A model generated the notes under the pieces. The model made no database searches and was not told the DNA's origin. It saw only the letters and a program-made list of their open reading frames with translations. From positions 191,307-255,306 of the forward strand of contig NZ_SHKM01000002.1 of NCBI RefSeq assembly GCF_004217225.1: DNA of 64,000 nt, in the 5' to 3' direction. This DNA comes from Azospira oryzae (lineage in GTDB: Bacteria; Pseudomonadota; Gammaproteobacteria; Burkholderiales; Rhodocyclaceae). Below, one piece after another: positions 9,355-18,643 of the stretch. Position 1 is the first letter of the stretch; each line of letters starts with the position of its first letter. A program made the position numbers and the translations under genes.

Positions 9355-10251
9355 TCAGCCCAGGAAGCGGCTCATCCAGAGGGGCATGGTCAGCATGGAA
9401 GCCAGGGTGGAGGCGGAGATGAGCCAGGCCACGCTCTGCCCGTCGCCCCCCATGCGCATGGCCAGGATGTAGGCCGAGGAGGCCGTGGGCAGGGCGGCGA
9501 AAAGGATGGCCACGTGGTAGTAGAGGCCGGACAGCCCCAGCAGGGGACCGGCGAAGATGGCCACCAGGGGCAGCAGCAGGAGCTTCACCGCCAGGATGTA
9601 GAAGGAGGCGGAACGCACCTCGGCCTGGCCCTGCAGGCGCAAGGCCGCGCCGACGGCCAGGAGGCCCAGGGCGATGGAGGCGTCCCCCAGGCGGGAGAGG
9701 AACATCTGCAGGGGCGCCGGCGGCACGAAGCCGGCCAGGTTGAGCAGGAAGCCGGAGGCGGTGGCCCAGATCAGGGGATTGCGGGCCACCTCCCGCAGGG
9801 CACCGGCCTCGCCGTGGCGGGCCAGCATCCACACCGCCGACAGGTTGGCCAGGGGCACGGCGGCGCCGACGATGAGGCCCATGGTGGCGATGCCCGGGGT
9901 GCCGAAGAGCAGGCCCGCCGCCGCCAGGGCGATGTAGGAATTGAAACGGAAGCCGCACTGGAACAGGGAGGCCAGCACCAGGGGCTTGAGGCGGAAACAC
10001 TTGAGGCCGGCCCAGCTCAGCACCATGCCCGCGCCCATGGAGAGCAGGGCGGTGGCCAGCAGGGGCGCCGCCGCCGCCAGGTCCAGGCGGGTCTTCAGCA
10101 CCGCATTGACCAGCAGGGCGGGGAAGAGGATGAAATAGACCAGCTTCTCGATGCCGGCCCAGAAATGATCCCCCAGATGCATGTAGCGGCGCAGCAGCAA
10201 TCCCAGGAGGATCAGGCAGAAATCGGGCAGGAGCAGGAGGGCGGTGGTCAT
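9355..10251 (-). CDS. AEC (auxin efflux carrier) family permease
   Basis: A 298-residue inner-membrane protein with about ten hydrophobic segments and the two-halves layout of the AEC family. Members carry malonate, malate or other organic anions, or unknown solutes. Characteristic stretches include FRFNSYIALA in the first half and ALGLLAVGAAL and LPTASSAYILA in the second. A decarboxylase for malonyl-CoA lies about 7 kb away, but nothing links the two; the substrate cannot be read from sequence. It lies 47 bases upstream of the peroxidase gene on the same strand. Confidence 0.85.
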   Translation of the reverse strand: MTTALLLLPDFCLILLGLLLRRYMHLGDHFWAGIEKLVYFILFPALLVNAVLKTRLDLAAAAPLLATALLSMGAGMVLSWAGLKCFRLKPLVLASLFQCGFRFNSYIALAAAGLLFGTPGIATMGLIVGAAVPLANLSAVWMLARHGEAGALREVARNPLIWATASGFLLNLAGFVPPAPLQMFLSRLGDASIALGLLAVGAALRLQGQAEVRSASFYILAVKLLLLPLVAIFAGPLLGLSGLYYHVAILFAALPTASSAYILAMRMGGDGQSVAWLISASTLASMLTMPLWMSRFLG

Positions 10252-10374
10252 GGCGCCATTCTACCGAGGCCGGCGAAAGCACCCCTTGGCCTTTGCCGCA
10301 TAGTGAATTCGGTCACGCCGAAGGCTGGTGCCGCCGTGGGAGAATGGCGCCAAACAACATTCAGGGAATCGATC

Positions 10375-10791
10375 ATGCGCGACAACGCCATTGTCCAGTT
10401 TGGCCCCCAGTACCACGTGGGCATCCCCCAGGTGGACCAGGAGCACCAGCAGCTGTTCGCCATCGTCGCCCGCATCCAGCAGGCCCTGGAGCAGGACGGC
10501 GACACGGCCCAGAACGAAGCCCGCCGGGCGGTGGCCGAACTGCTGGAATACACCCGCACCCACTTCGCCAGCGAGGAGGCCCTGATGGAGGCGGCCGCCT
10601 ACCCTGCCCTGCCGGCCCACCGGGAACTGCACCGGGAACTGCTGCTGCAGGTGGGGGAAATGGAACTGCGGGTGGAAGTGGGCGAGCCTTCGGCCAGCCT
10701 GGATCTTTCCCGCTTCCTGGCCAAGTGGCTGATCAACCACATCCAGGTGGCCGACCAGCGCTTTGGCGCCTTTGTCGCAGAACGGAGCTAG
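10375..10791 (+). CDS. Bacteriohemerythrin
   Basis: A 138-residue single-domain hemerythrin that binds O2 at a non-heme diiron site. The ligand pattern is present: a histidine in the N-terminal VDQEHQQLF segment, HFASEE, HRELHRELL, and the C-terminal WLINHIQVAD with the last His and Asp. The ATG at 10375 is the family start (MRDNAIVQFGPQYHVGIPQVDQEH). No membrane or signalling domain is fused. It converges on chemoreceptor 2 and shares a bidirectional terminator with it. Bacteriohemerythrins in related bacteria deliver O2 to oxidases or methane monooxygenase, or buffer O2; the role here is unknown. Confidence 0.93.
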   Translation: MRDNAIVQFGPQYHVGIPQVDQEHQQLFAIVARIQQALEQDGDTAQNEARRAVAELLEYTRTHFASEEALMEAAAYPALPAHRELHRELLLQVGEMELRVEVGEPSASLDLSRFLAKWLINHIQVADQRFGAFVAERS

Positions 10792-10824
10792 GCCCCGGCC
10801 TGGCCGCCGTGGCGGCCACCCAGG

Positions 10825-10852
10825 AAAAAAGGCGCCCGCGGGCGCCTTTTTT
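10825..10852. terminator. Bidirectional intrinsic terminator
   Basis: Six A, the 16-base self-complementary core GGCGCCCGCGGGCGCC, then six T: a perfect 28-base palindrome. It gives a GC stem plus a T-run on both strands, between the convergent hemerythrin and chemoreceptor genes. Confidence 0.95.
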
Positions 10853-10869
10853 GTCGCAGCAGTGCCGGC

Positions 10870-12477
10870 TTAGAGGCGGTACTGGGCCACCACCTGCTGC
10901 ATTTCCTGGGCCAGGTGTGCCAGTTCGCCGGCGGTGTCGGAGGTGGATTGGGCCGCGGCGCTGTTCTCCTCGGACATCTGGGCAATCTTCTCCACCTGCT
11001 GGGCGATGGCGGTGCTGGCCATGCTCTGCTCCCGGATGGCATCGGAAATGTCGCCCACCATGTCCACCGTCTTGCGCGAACCTTCGCCGATTTCCTGGAT
11101 CGCCTCGTTGGCCTGCTCGGCCCGGGAGACGCCCTCGTCCACCTTTTCCACCACGGCGTGGATGCCATGGACGGCAGCCTGGGCGCCCGCCTGCATCTCC
11201 AGGATGGTGCTGGCGATTTCCTGGGTGGACTGGGTGGTACGCTCGGCCAGCTTGCGCACTTCGTCGGCCACCACGGCGAAGCCGCGCCCCTGCTCGCCGG
11301 CACGGGCAGCCTCGATGGCGGCGTTGAGGGCCAGCAGGTTGGTCTGGTCGGCCACTTCCTTGATCACTGCCACCACGTTGTTGATGCGCTCGCTCTGCTG
11401 TTCCAGGCGGGCGATCTGCTCGGAGGCGTTGCGTACGGTTTCGGCAATGCCGTTGATGCCCTGCACCGTGTCACCGATGATGCCCTCGCCCTTGTGGGCC
11501 AGTGCGCCGGAAGCGGAGGAAAGCTGGTTGGCCTCGCCGGCCCGGTCAGCCACATGGGTAATGCTGACGGTCATCTCCTCCACCGTGGCGGCCATGCTGG
11601 AAGCGGCCTCACTCTGGTGGCCGGAGGCGATGGACATCTGGTGGGAAGCGGTGGCCACCCGGTTGGCGGCATTGTTCACCGCATCGGTATGGTTGCTGAT
11701 TTCCCGGAAGCTGGCCTGCAAACGGTCCAGCAGGCGGTTGAAGGCGGAAGAGGCCTGGGCCACTTCATCGGTGCCGCGGACCTCCAGGCGGCCGGTGAAA
11801 TCCAGCTCCTTCTCGATGCGGGAGAACATGGAGACCATGTTGCCGAGGGAGCTGTCCACGTGGCGATAGACCATGAAACCGAGCCCGGCGACGCCGGCGG
11901 TACACAGCAGGATCACCACGATGGAGATCACCTTGCCGGTTTGATAAGCCTCGCCGGCCTTGCGCACTTCCTCTTCGGCCAGATGCTCGTTGTACTTGCT
12001 GTGGGCTTCGACGTTCTCTGCCAGGCGCTTGGACACCTCGCCGGCCTGGCCCATACCGTTCTTGGCCTTTTCCCCATGTCCGGCCTTGGTATCGGCGATG
12101 GCCGGGTCGATCAGGGCGTAGTACTCCTTCACCAGGGCCTTGCTGGTTTCCAGGTACTGGCGATCCTTGTCGTCGCTGATCAGCTTCTCGTAATCCTGCA
12201 GGGCCTGGAGCAGATCCTTCTTGGCGCCTTCAATGCGCTGCTCCACCGCCGGCCGCTGCTCTTCCGTGCTGAGGAGAAACACCAGCATCTGGGTGCGCAA
12301 GCGCAGGAAATTGGATTCCATGCTGGCCACCTTGCGGATGCTGGGGATGGAGTTCTCGTGGGCATACTCCAGGTTGGCATTGATGGCCCCCATCTCTTTC
12401 AGGCCGAAACCGCCGACCACGATGAGGCCGGCCACCGCCAGCAGGATGAGGAGGGCGAGGCGTTTGGCGATCGTCAT
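10870..12477 (-). CDS. Methyl-accepting chemotaxis protein 2 (4HB-type sensor)
   Basis: A 535-residue chemoreceptor with a membrane segment at about residues 6-28 ([20 protein letters not shown]) and a helical periplasmic domain of about 155 residues. A second membrane segment at about 184-206 leads into HAMP and the signalling domain, with hairpin [20 protein letters not shown] and [16 protein letters not shown]. The ATG at 12477 has an AAGGGA box directly upstream; the frame extends ten codons further to 12507 without a better signal. The signalling part is closely similar to that of chemoreceptor 1, while the sensor halves differ. The ligand is unknown. Confidence 0.95.
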   Translation of the reverse strand: MTIAKRLALLILLAVAGLIVVGGFGLKEMGAINANLEYAHENSIPSIRKVASMESNFLRLRTQMLVFLLSTEEQRPAVEQRIEGAKKDLLQALQDYEKLISDDKDRQYLETSKALVKEYYALIDPAIADTKAGHGEKAKNGMGQAGEVSKRLAENVEAHSKYNEHLAEEEVRKAGEAYQTGKVISIVVILLCTAGVAGLGFMVYRHVDSSLGNMVSMFSRIEKELDFTGRLEVRGTDEVAQASSAFNRLLDRLQASFREISNHTDAVNNAANRVATASHQMSIASGHQSEAASSMAATVEEMTVSITHVADRAGEANQLSSASGALAHKGEGIIGDTVQGINGIAETVRNASEQIARLEQQSERINNVVAVIKEVADQTNLLALNAAIEAARAGEQGRGFAVVADEVRKLAERTTQSTQEIASTILEMQAGAQAAVHGIHAVVEKVDEGVSRAEQANEAIQEIGEGSRKTVDMVGDISDAIREQSMASTAIAQQVEKIAQMSEENSAAAQSTSDTAGELAHLAQEMQQVVAQYRL

Positions 12478-12608
12478 TTTTATCCCTTTTCCAATCAAAC
12501 CATGCAATATGGCTATAACTTATCGCATATTACCTGCGATGAGGATAGGGATTATGTCCGCTTTTTGCCTGACCGCACCCTGACATTTCCTGTCATGCCG
12601 CCATCTCC

Positions 12609-13775
12609 TCAAACCACCCCCAGATTCTGCAGGCGCTGCCATTCCTCCGCCGTCACCCCGAACTCGGCCAGGATGGCCTGGCCATGCTCCCCGGGAGCCG
12701 GCGCCGGCCGCACCGGCTCGACCGGCATGTCGGAGAGGCGCACCGGCGGCCCGTACTGGGTGATGCCGTCAGCCTGGATGCCCATGCCCCGGGCCTGGAA
12801 GTGGGGATGGGCCAGGGCCTCGGCCACGGTCAGCACCGGCGTGACGCAGCAATCGACCCGGGCGAACTTTTCCGTCCAGTAGGACTGGGGCTGGCTGGCG
12901 AAAAGGGTCTCCAGCTCTGCCCGCATGGCCCTGGCCTCGGCTCCGGTGGCGCCATGGCGGGCCTTCCACCGGGGCTGGCCGAGGGTGTCGCAGAAGAGGT
13001 CCCAGAACTTGCGCTCCAGGGGCGCCACCGCCATGTAGCGGCCATCCGCCGTGGCGTAGACGCCGTAGCCCGCATCGCCGCCGCTGAGCATGTCCCGGCC
13101 CCGCTCCGGCACGCTCCCGCTGCCCTGCAGGGCGAACAGGGGAAAGAGGTTGTGGGCCAGGGCCGCATCGCTCATGGAGACGTCCACGAAACGCCCCTGG
13201 CCGCTGCGCCGGGCATCGAAGAGGGCCGCCAGGATACCCATCACGGCACTCATGGCGCCGCCCAGCAGATCGCCGATCTGCAGGTTGGGAATGGCGGGCT
13301 GGCCACCGTCCACGCCGATCTGGTCGAGGATGCCGGCGTAGCCGATGTAGTTGAGGTCATGGCCCGCCGCCAGGGCCAGGGGACCGCTCTGGCCGTAGCC
13401 GGTGATGGCGCAGAACACCAGGCGCGAATTGAGGCTGCGCAGGGCCTCGTAGCCCACGCCCAGCTTGTCCATGACGCCGGGGCGGAAGCTCTCGATGACC
13501 ACATCGGCCTCCGCCGCCAGGCGCCGGAACAGGGCCGCCCCTTCGGGATTTTTCAGGTCCAGGCGCAGGCCCCGCTTGTTGCGGTTCACCACCCGGTAGA
13601 AGACGCTGACCCCCTCCGGGCCATCGCCCATGGTGCGGGCGTAATCGCCGGCGCCGTGGTCTTCGATCTTGATCACGTCGGCCCCCAGGTCGGCCAGATG
13701 CAGGGTGGCCACCGGGCCGGGCAGAAGGCGGGTCAGGTCGAGGATGCGGACACCTTGCAGGGGCTTGCTGGCCAT
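12609..13775 (-). CDS. Class III CoA-transferase family protein, alpha-methylacyl-CoA racemase-like
   Basis: A 388-residue CaiB/BaiF (class III) enzyme. The N-terminus shows the CoA-binding Rossmann motif ILDLTRLLPGPVATLHLADLGADVIKIE. In alpha-methylacyl-CoA racemases a His/Asp pair replaces the transferase chemistry; here GHDLNYIG (His139) and IGDLLGG (about 20-30 residues later) match that subgroup. The likely reaction is epimerisation of 2-methyl-branched acyl-CoAs, or a related CoA transfer. It lies downstream of the ligase/ABC operon on the same strand but is separated by a strong terminator, so it may have its own promoter. Its start has only a weak ribosome binding site. Confidence 0.85.
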   Translation of the reverse strand: MASKPLQGVRILDLTRLLPGPVATLHLADLGADVIKIEDHGAGDYARTMGDGPEGVSVFYRVVNRNKRGLRLDLKNPEGAALFRRLAAEADVVIESFRPGVMDKLGVGYEALRSLNSRLVFCAITGYGQSGPLALAAGHDLNYIGYAGILDQIGVDGGQPAIPNLQIGDLLGGAMSAVMGILAALFDARRSGQGRFVDVSMSDAALAHNLFPLFALQGSGSVPERGRDMLSGGDAGYGVYATADGRYMAVAPLERKFWDLFCDTLGQPRWKARHGATGAEARAMRAELETLFASQPQSYWTEKFARVDCCVTPVLTVAEALAHPHFQARGMGIQADGITQYGPPVRLSDMPVEPVRPAPAPGEHGQAILAEFGVTAEEWQRLQNLGVV

Positions 13776-13797
13776 GTTTGCTCGCTGGGATTGAAGA

Positions 13798-13834
13798 CAA
13801 TAAAACGGGGTGGCGCCGGTCGGACGCCACCCCG
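13798..13834 (-). terminator. Intrinsic terminator of the ligase/ABC operon
   Basis: Arms ACGGGGTGGCG (13805-13815) and CGCCACCCCGT (13824-13834) give a perfect 11-base stem. On the minus strand it is followed by TTTTA. It lies 34 bases after the PaaK-like gene. Confidence 0.88.
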
Positions 13835-13867
13835 TCGCTTTCCCGTGGGGTCGGGGTGGGTTTGTAT

Positions 13868-15100
13868 TTATTCGTAGGTGCGGATGTCCTCGATGACCTT
13901 GCCGTCGTTGGGCAGGTCGCCGGGGCTGACGAATCTGACTTCGCCGCGCAGCTTGGTGACGTCCCGGATGCTGGCGACCACCGCGTCGCCGAGCACGTCG
14001 TCGCCCCGCCCGCTCTCGCAGTGCAGGACCATGCGGTCCTGGCCGAGGGCATTGTCCACCACTAGGCGGGCCTTGCCGATTTCCGGATGGCGCTTGACCA
14101 CCGCCGCCACCTGGTGCGGATGGACGAACATGCCCTTGACCTTGGTGGTCTGGTCGGCCCGTCCCAGCCAGCCCTTGATGCGCACGTTGGTGCGACCGCA
14201 GGGGGAGATGCCGGGCAGCACGGCGGACAGGTCGCCGGTGGCAAAGCGAAGCAGGGGATAGTCCAGGTTGAAGGTGGTGATGAGCACCTCCCCCACCTCG
14301 CCGTCGGCCACCGGGTCGCCGGTGCCGGGACGGACGATTTCCATCAGCACGTCCTCGTCCAGGGTCAGCCCCTGCTGGGCCTCGGATTCGTAGGCGATCA
14401 TGCCCAGGTCCGCCGTGGCGTAGCACTGGCGCACCGTGATGCCGCGGGCGTTGAGAGCCTGGCGCAGGGAAGGCGGCAGGGCCTCGCCGGAGACCAGGGC
14501 CTTGGTCAGGGACGTGGCGTCGGCCTTCAGCTCGTCCGCCTTCTCCAGGATGATCTTGAGGAAGGACGGCGTGCCGACGTAGGCCGCCGGCTTCAGGTCG
14601 TTGATGGCCTGCACCTGCATCTCGGTCTGGCCGATGCCGGCGGGAAACACCGGGCAGCCCAGCTTGTGGGCAGCCCCTTCCAGCATGAAGCCGGCCGGGG
14701 TGAAGTGGTAGGAAAAGGTGTTGTGGATCAGCTCTCCGGCGCGAAAGCCGGCGCCGTGCAGGGCCCGGGCGAAACGCCACCAGTCCTGGCCCCGCCCTTC
14801 CGGATCGTAGATGGGCCCGGGGGAGGCATAGACCCGGGAGAGCCCGGAGAGAGGCGTCGCATTGATGCCGCCGAAGGGCGCCTGCTCCCGCTGCAGATGC
14901 ACCAGGTCGCTCTTGCGCGTCACCGGCAGGCGGGCCAGGGCGGCACGGTTGTGGATGTCGTTGGGATTGACCTCCGCCAGCAGCCGCGCGAAGTACGGCG
15001 AATGCAGCTTGGCGTGGGCCACCTGCCGCGGCAGCCGCTCCATCAGTGACCGCTCCCGTTCCTCAGGATCGCGGGTTTCCAGGGAGTCGTAGTATTTCAT
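13868..15100 (-). CDS. PaaK-like adenylate-forming enzyme (phenylacetate-CoA ligase family)
   Basis: A 410-residue member of the phenylacetate-CoA ligase branch of acyl-adenylating enzymes, somewhat shorter than PaaK itself. Family features include FSYHFTPAGFMLEGAAHKLG, GTPSFLKII, the A5-like YATADLG and the hinge region GRADQTTKVKGMFVHPHQV followed by the C-terminal PaaK domain. The usual glycine-rich nucleotide loop (SSGTTGKP) is absent: its place is taken by ASPGPIYDPEG (about residues 92-102). It may therefore use ATP differently or be a divergent ligase. It is last in the operon, after livF. Substrate unknown; an aromatic or branched carboxylic acid fits the context. Confidence 0.8.
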   Translation of the reverse strand: MKYYDSLETRDPEERERSLMERLPRQVAHAKLHSPYFARLLAEVNPNDIHNRAALARLPVTRKSDLVHLQREQAPFGGINATPLSGLSRVYASPGPIYDPEGRGQDWWRFARALHGAGFRAGELIHNTFSYHFTPAGFMLEGAAHKLGCPVFPAGIGQTEMQVQAINDLKPAAYVGTPSFLKIILEKADELKADATSLTKALVSGEALPPSLRQALNARGITVRQCYATADLGMIAYESEAQQGLTLDEDVLMEIVRPGTGDPVADGEVGEVLITTFNLDYPLLRFATGDLSAVLPGISPCGRTNVRIKGWLGRADQTTKVKGMFVHPHQVAAVVKRHPEIGKARLVVDNALGQDRMVLHCESGRGDDVLGDAVVASIRDVTKLRGEVRFVSPGDLPNDGKVIEDIRTYE

Positions 15101-15262
15101 CTGGCGTTCCTTAATCGACGCTCATCAATTCTGTTTTTGTTCCGACGCGAGACAGGTCCTGAGACGGCCAAGTAGCGCTGCAAGACTAGGCGCGCATCCG
15201 CGCCGTGTGCACCGGGCACACAAGCGGATAAGCAACGACGTATTGCAGTGCGCACGGCCTTC

Positions 15263-16099
15263 TCACGAAAGCCAGCGTTTGCGGCGGCGGTAGTGCTTGA
15301 CGTCCTTGAAGCTCTTGCGCCCCGCCGACGACAGCCCCAGGTAGAACTCCTTCACGTCCTCGTTGGAGGCCAGTTCCTTGGCATCCCCTTCCATCACCAC
15401 CCGGCCGTTTTCCAGGATGTAGCCCAGGTCGGCGTAGCGCAGGGCCACCATGGTGTTCTGCTCGGCCAGGAGGAAACTGACGTTCTCCCGGGAGTTGAGG
15501 TCCTTCACGATCTCGAAGATTTCCTCGACGATCTGGGGCGCCAGGCCCATGGAGGGCTCGTCCAGCAGGATCATTTCCGGCTTGGCCATGAGGGCGCGGC
15601 CGATGGCGCACATCTGCTGTTCGCCGCCGGAGGTGTAGCCGGCCTGGGAAGTGCGCCGGGTCTTCAGGCGCGGGAAGTAGTGGTACACCATCTCCAGGTT
15701 CTGCTTCAGCTCGGCCCGGGAGTTGCCCCGGGTGTAGGCGCCGGTGAGCAGGTTTTCCTCGATGGAGAGGTGGGCGAAGCAGTGGCGTCCTTCCATGACT
15801 TGGATGACGCCCCGCTTGACGAGTTCGTTGGGGGTCAGCTGATCCACCCGGGTGCCCTTGAACTCCACGCTGCCCTTGGTGACGTCGCCCCGTTCGGCGT
15901 GCAGCAGGTTGGAGATGGCTTTCAGGGTGGTGCTCTTGCCGGCGCCGTTGGCGCCCAGCAGGGCCACGATCTTGCCCTTGGGCACCGTCAGGGAGACGCC
16001 CTTCAGCACCAGGATCACGTGGTCGTAGATGACCTCGATGTTGTTGATGCTGAGGTAGTTCTCCGGGGCGGCCGGGGTGGCTTGAGTGGTCGTGTTCAT
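15263..16099 (-). CDS. livF: Branched-chain amino acid-type ABC transporter ATPase LivF
   Basis: A 278-residue cytoplasmic ATPase of the LivF type. Walker A is GANGAGKST (about residues 48-56), the signature region is TSGGEQQMCAIGRAL, Walker B is MILLDEPSMGLAP, and the switch histidine is replaced by the LivF-type LAEQNT. The C-terminus is extended by a basic tail (KHYRRRKRWLS), which is unusual. It is separated from livK by a GC-rich hairpin. It powers import by LivHM together with LivG. The neighbouring ligases suggest the substrate is an acid that is activated with CoA rather than an amino acid. Confidence 0.93.
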   Translation of the reverse strand: MNTTTQATPAAPENYLSINNIEVIYDHVILVLKGVSLTVPKGKIVALLGANGAGKSTTLKAISNLLHAERGDVTKGSVEFKGTRVDQLTPNELVKRGVIQVMEGRHCFAHLSIEENLLTGAYTRGNSRAELKQNLEMVYHYFPRLKTRRTSQAGYTSGGEQQMCAIGRALMAKPEMILLDEPSMGLAPQIVEEIFEIVKDLNSRENVSFLLAEQNTMVALRYADLGYILENGRVVMEGDAKELASNEDVKEFYLGLSSAGRKSFKDVKHYRRRKRWLS

Positions 16100-16129
16100 A
16101 GGCTTAGATTCCCTTCTCTTGGGGCGGGG

Positions 16130-16153
16130 GGACGGGGCCTGCCGGCCCCGTCC
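16130..16153 (-). promoter_or_regulatory. Hairpin between livK and livF
   Basis: A 10-base perfect stem (GGACGGGGCC with GGCCCCGTCC) and a 4-base loop directly follow the binding-protein gene. There is no T-run on the minus strand. Such structures commonly protect the binding-protein mRNA or partly stop transcription, so that the binding protein is made in excess over the ATPase; that role here is inference. Confidence 0.6.
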
Positions 16154-16176
16154 CGGGCTCAGGTCGCTAGGGCGCC

Positions 16177-17505
16177 TCAGCCTTCCTTGCTGCAGTCACG
16201 CGGGGTGATGCCCTTTTCCTTGGCGTACTTGCCGGCGGATTCCTCGATCATGGGACGGACCATGTCCTTATCCGCATCGACCCAGTCGGAAACCACCTTC
16301 CAGGCCTTGCCGTCCCACTGCTGGAACTTCACCTTGCCGGAACCTTCGTGGTCGGCGCAGGTGATGGCCAGATCAGGCATGAAGCCTTCGGCTCCCAGCT
16401 CCTTGAGGCGCTTGGCATCGATGTGCAGATGCTCGAAGCCCCAGCGGGCCTGCTCGGCGGTAAGGGGCTTGCCCTTGCCGAACTTCTCCTGGGCGACGCG
16501 GATGGCTTCCACGGTGATGATGCCGTGCACCACGCCCCGGTTGTAATAGACGGAGCCGACCCGGGACTTGTCTTCCATGTTGCCCTTGTTTTTCTTGTAG
16601 ACGTTGTCCTGGATCGCCTTCACCACCGGGTAGTTGGTGCCGGCCACGTTGAAGCCGGCGGCGGTGAAGCCCTTGGCGGCATCGCCGGCGGGCACGGTGT
16701 CTTCCTCGGCACCGGACCACCACACGCCCACCATCTTCTCCCGCGGGAAGCCGGTCTTGGCGGCGGCCTTGAGGGCGGTCGGGTTCATCACGCCCCAGCC
16801 CCACAGGATCACCCAGTCGGGACGCTCCTGGCGGATGGTCAGCCACTGGGACTGCTGCTCGTTGCCCGGGTGGGCCACGGGAATGGTCTTCAGGTTGAAG
16901 CCGTGCTTGGCAGCCTGCTTTTCCAGCACCGGGATGCCTTCCTTGCCGAAGGCGGAGTCATGGTAGAGATAGACGATCTTCTTGCCCTTGAGCTTGTCCA
17001 GGCCGCCTTCCTTCTGGCCAATGTACTTGACCATGCCGGTGGCCTGGGACCAGTAGGTGGTGATCATGGGGAAGACCCAGGGGAAGACCCGGCCGTCAGC
17101 CGCGTCGGTACGGCCGTAGCCGATGGTCACCATGGGGATCTTGTCCTGGGCCACCTTGTCCAGCACCGAGTAGGTGATGCCGGTGGACAGGGGCTGGAAG
17201 GTGGTGTTGCCGGTGGCGCCCTTTTTCTTCAGGCGCTCGTAGCACTCCACGCCGCGGGCGTTGTTGTACTCGGTCTCGCATTCTTCCCAGGTCAGCTTGA
17301 CGCCGTTGATGCCGCCGTCCCGCTCGTTGACCAGGGTCATGTAGTCGATCCAGCCGCCGTAGATGCCGGAGCCGCCGGCCGCATAGGGGCCGACCCGGTA
17401 GGAAGGCAGGCCGATGAACTGTTCCTTGGCCTGGGCCAGGACGGAACCGGAAACCGCTGCGGAGGCTACCGCGGCAGCGAACAGGGCGATGGTTTTAACT
17501 TTCAT
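16177..17505 (-). CDS. livK: Periplasmic binding protein of the LivFGHMK-type importer
   Basis: A 442-residue precursor with a Sec signal peptide (MKVKTIALFAAAVASAAVSGSVLAQA, cleavage after about residue 25). It is followed by a type I periplasmic binding fold (IGLPSYRVGPYAAGG, then YDSAFGKEG-like and WGWGVMNPTALKAA segments). It is longer than typical LivK (about 370) and belongs to the group found with acyl-CoA ligases, thought to bind organic or aromatic acids. It would deliver the ligand to LivHM. It is transcribed after livM in the operon, with a GGAG-type box upstream of the start. Confidence 0.9.
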   Translation of the reverse strand: MKVKTIALFAAAVASAAVSGSVLAQAKEQFIGLPSYRVGPYAAGGSGIYGGWIDYMTLVNERDGGINGVKLTWEECETEYNNARGVECYERLKKKGATGNTTFQPLSTGITYSVLDKVAQDKIPMVTIGYGRTDAADGRVFPWVFPMITTYWSQATGMVKYIGQKEGGLDKLKGKKIVYLYHDSAFGKEGIPVLEKQAAKHGFNLKTIPVAHPGNEQQSQWLTIRQERPDWVILWGWGVMNPTALKAAAKTGFPREKMVGVWWSGAEEDTVPAGDAAKGFTAAGFNVAGTNYPVVKAIQDNVYKKNKGNMEDKSRVGSVYYNRGVVHGIITVEAIRVAQEKFGKGKPLTAEQARWGFEHLHIDAKRLKELGAEGFMPDLAITCADHEGSGKVKFQQWDGKAWKVVSDWVDADKDMVRPMIEESAGKYAKEKGITPRDCSKEG

Positions 17506-17560
17506 TGTCTTGTCTCCTCTACTGATTATGTGGGTGCTGCTTTGACTTCCAATGCCTGGG

Positions 17561-18628
17561 TTAGTGGGGGAAAGGCCACAGACGCAGCTTTTCCTTGCCG
17601 ATCTGCCACAGTCTCGCCAGGCCGTGGGGCTCGACGATGAGGAAGAAGATGATGAGCCCGCCGAAGACCATCAGCTGCAGGTTGGAGCTGATGCTGGGGG
17701 GCAGGAGGCCGGTGAGGAAATCCTGGATCAGCACGTCCAGGAAAATCGGCAGCAGCACGATGAAGGCCGCGCCGAGGAAGGAGCCCATGATGGAGCCCAC
17801 CCCGCCGATGATGATCATGAACAGGATCTTGAAGGACAGGTCCAGGTTGAAACCTTCCGGCTCCACCGTGCCCAGGTAGGCATAGGCGTAGAGGGCGCCG
17901 GCGACACCGCAGTAGAAGGAGCTGATGGCGAAGGCCAGGAGCTTGGTGTGCATGATGCGGATGCCGATCACCTCGGCCGCCACGTCCATGTCCCGCACCG
18001 CCATCCAGGCCCGGCCGACGGAGCTGCGCACCATGTTCTTGGCCGCCAGTGCCATCACCGCCACGATGGTCAGCACCAGCAGGTAGAGGGAAATGGGCGT
18101 GTCGAAGCGGTAGCCGAGAATCTGGATCTCCTGGGCGGTGATGACGCCGGAGGAGGAGTCCATGGAGAACCAGCCGAACTTGGTCAGGGCCCAGACGATG
18201 AAGAACTGGGCCGCCAGGGTCGCCACTGCCAGGTAGAAGCCCTTGATGCGCAGGGACGGCAGGCCGAAGAGAATGCCCACGGCTGCCGCCGAGAGGCCGC
18301 CGCCGACGAAGGCCAGCAGCACCGGCATGCCCTCGATGCGGCCCATGAAGTTGTAGGCGGCGAAGGCCCCCACCGCCATGAAGGCGGCGGATCCCAGGGA
18401 CAGCTGGCCGGCGTAGCCGGTGAGGATGTTGAGGCCCAGGGCCGCCAGGGAAAAGATGAGGAAGGGGATCAGGATGGCCTTGATCCAGTATTCGCTCGCC
18501 ACCATGGGCACCACCAGGGCCGCCACCACCAGGATCAGGCCGATGGCGATACGGTCCTGGCGGATGGGGAAGATCTGCTGGTCGGCAGCGTAGCTGGTCT
18601 TGAATTGTCCGGCTTCACGGTAAAGCAT
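17561..18628 (-). CDS. livM: ABC transporter permease LivM
   Basis: A 355-residue inner-membrane permease with about nine hydrophobic segments. Family motifs are LNILTGYAGQLSLGSAAFMAVGA (about residues 65-87) and, near the coupling helix, AAKNMVRSSVGRAWMAVRDMDVAAEVIG. It forms the translocation channel with LivH. It is fourth in the operon, 15 bases after livH. Confidence 0.95.
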   Translation of the reverse strand: MLYREAGQFKTSYAADQQIFPIRQDRIAIGLILVVAALVVPMVASEYWIKAILIPFLIFSLAALGLNILTGYAGQLSLGSAAFMAVGAFAAYNFMGRIEGMPVLLAFVGGGLSAAAVGILFGLPSLRIKGFYLAVATLAAQFFIVWALTKFGWFSMDSSSGVITAQEIQILGYRFDTPISLYLLVLTIVAVMALAAKNMVRSSVGRAWMAVRDMDVAAEVIGIRIMHTKLLAFAISSFYCGVAGALYAYAYLGTVEPEGFNLDLSFKILFMIIIGGVGSIMGSFLGAAFIVLLPIFLDVLIQDFLTGLLPPSISSNLQLMVFGGLIIFFLIVEPHGLARLWQIGKEKLRLWPFPH

Positions 18629-18643
18629 GGTTTTGTCCTCTCC

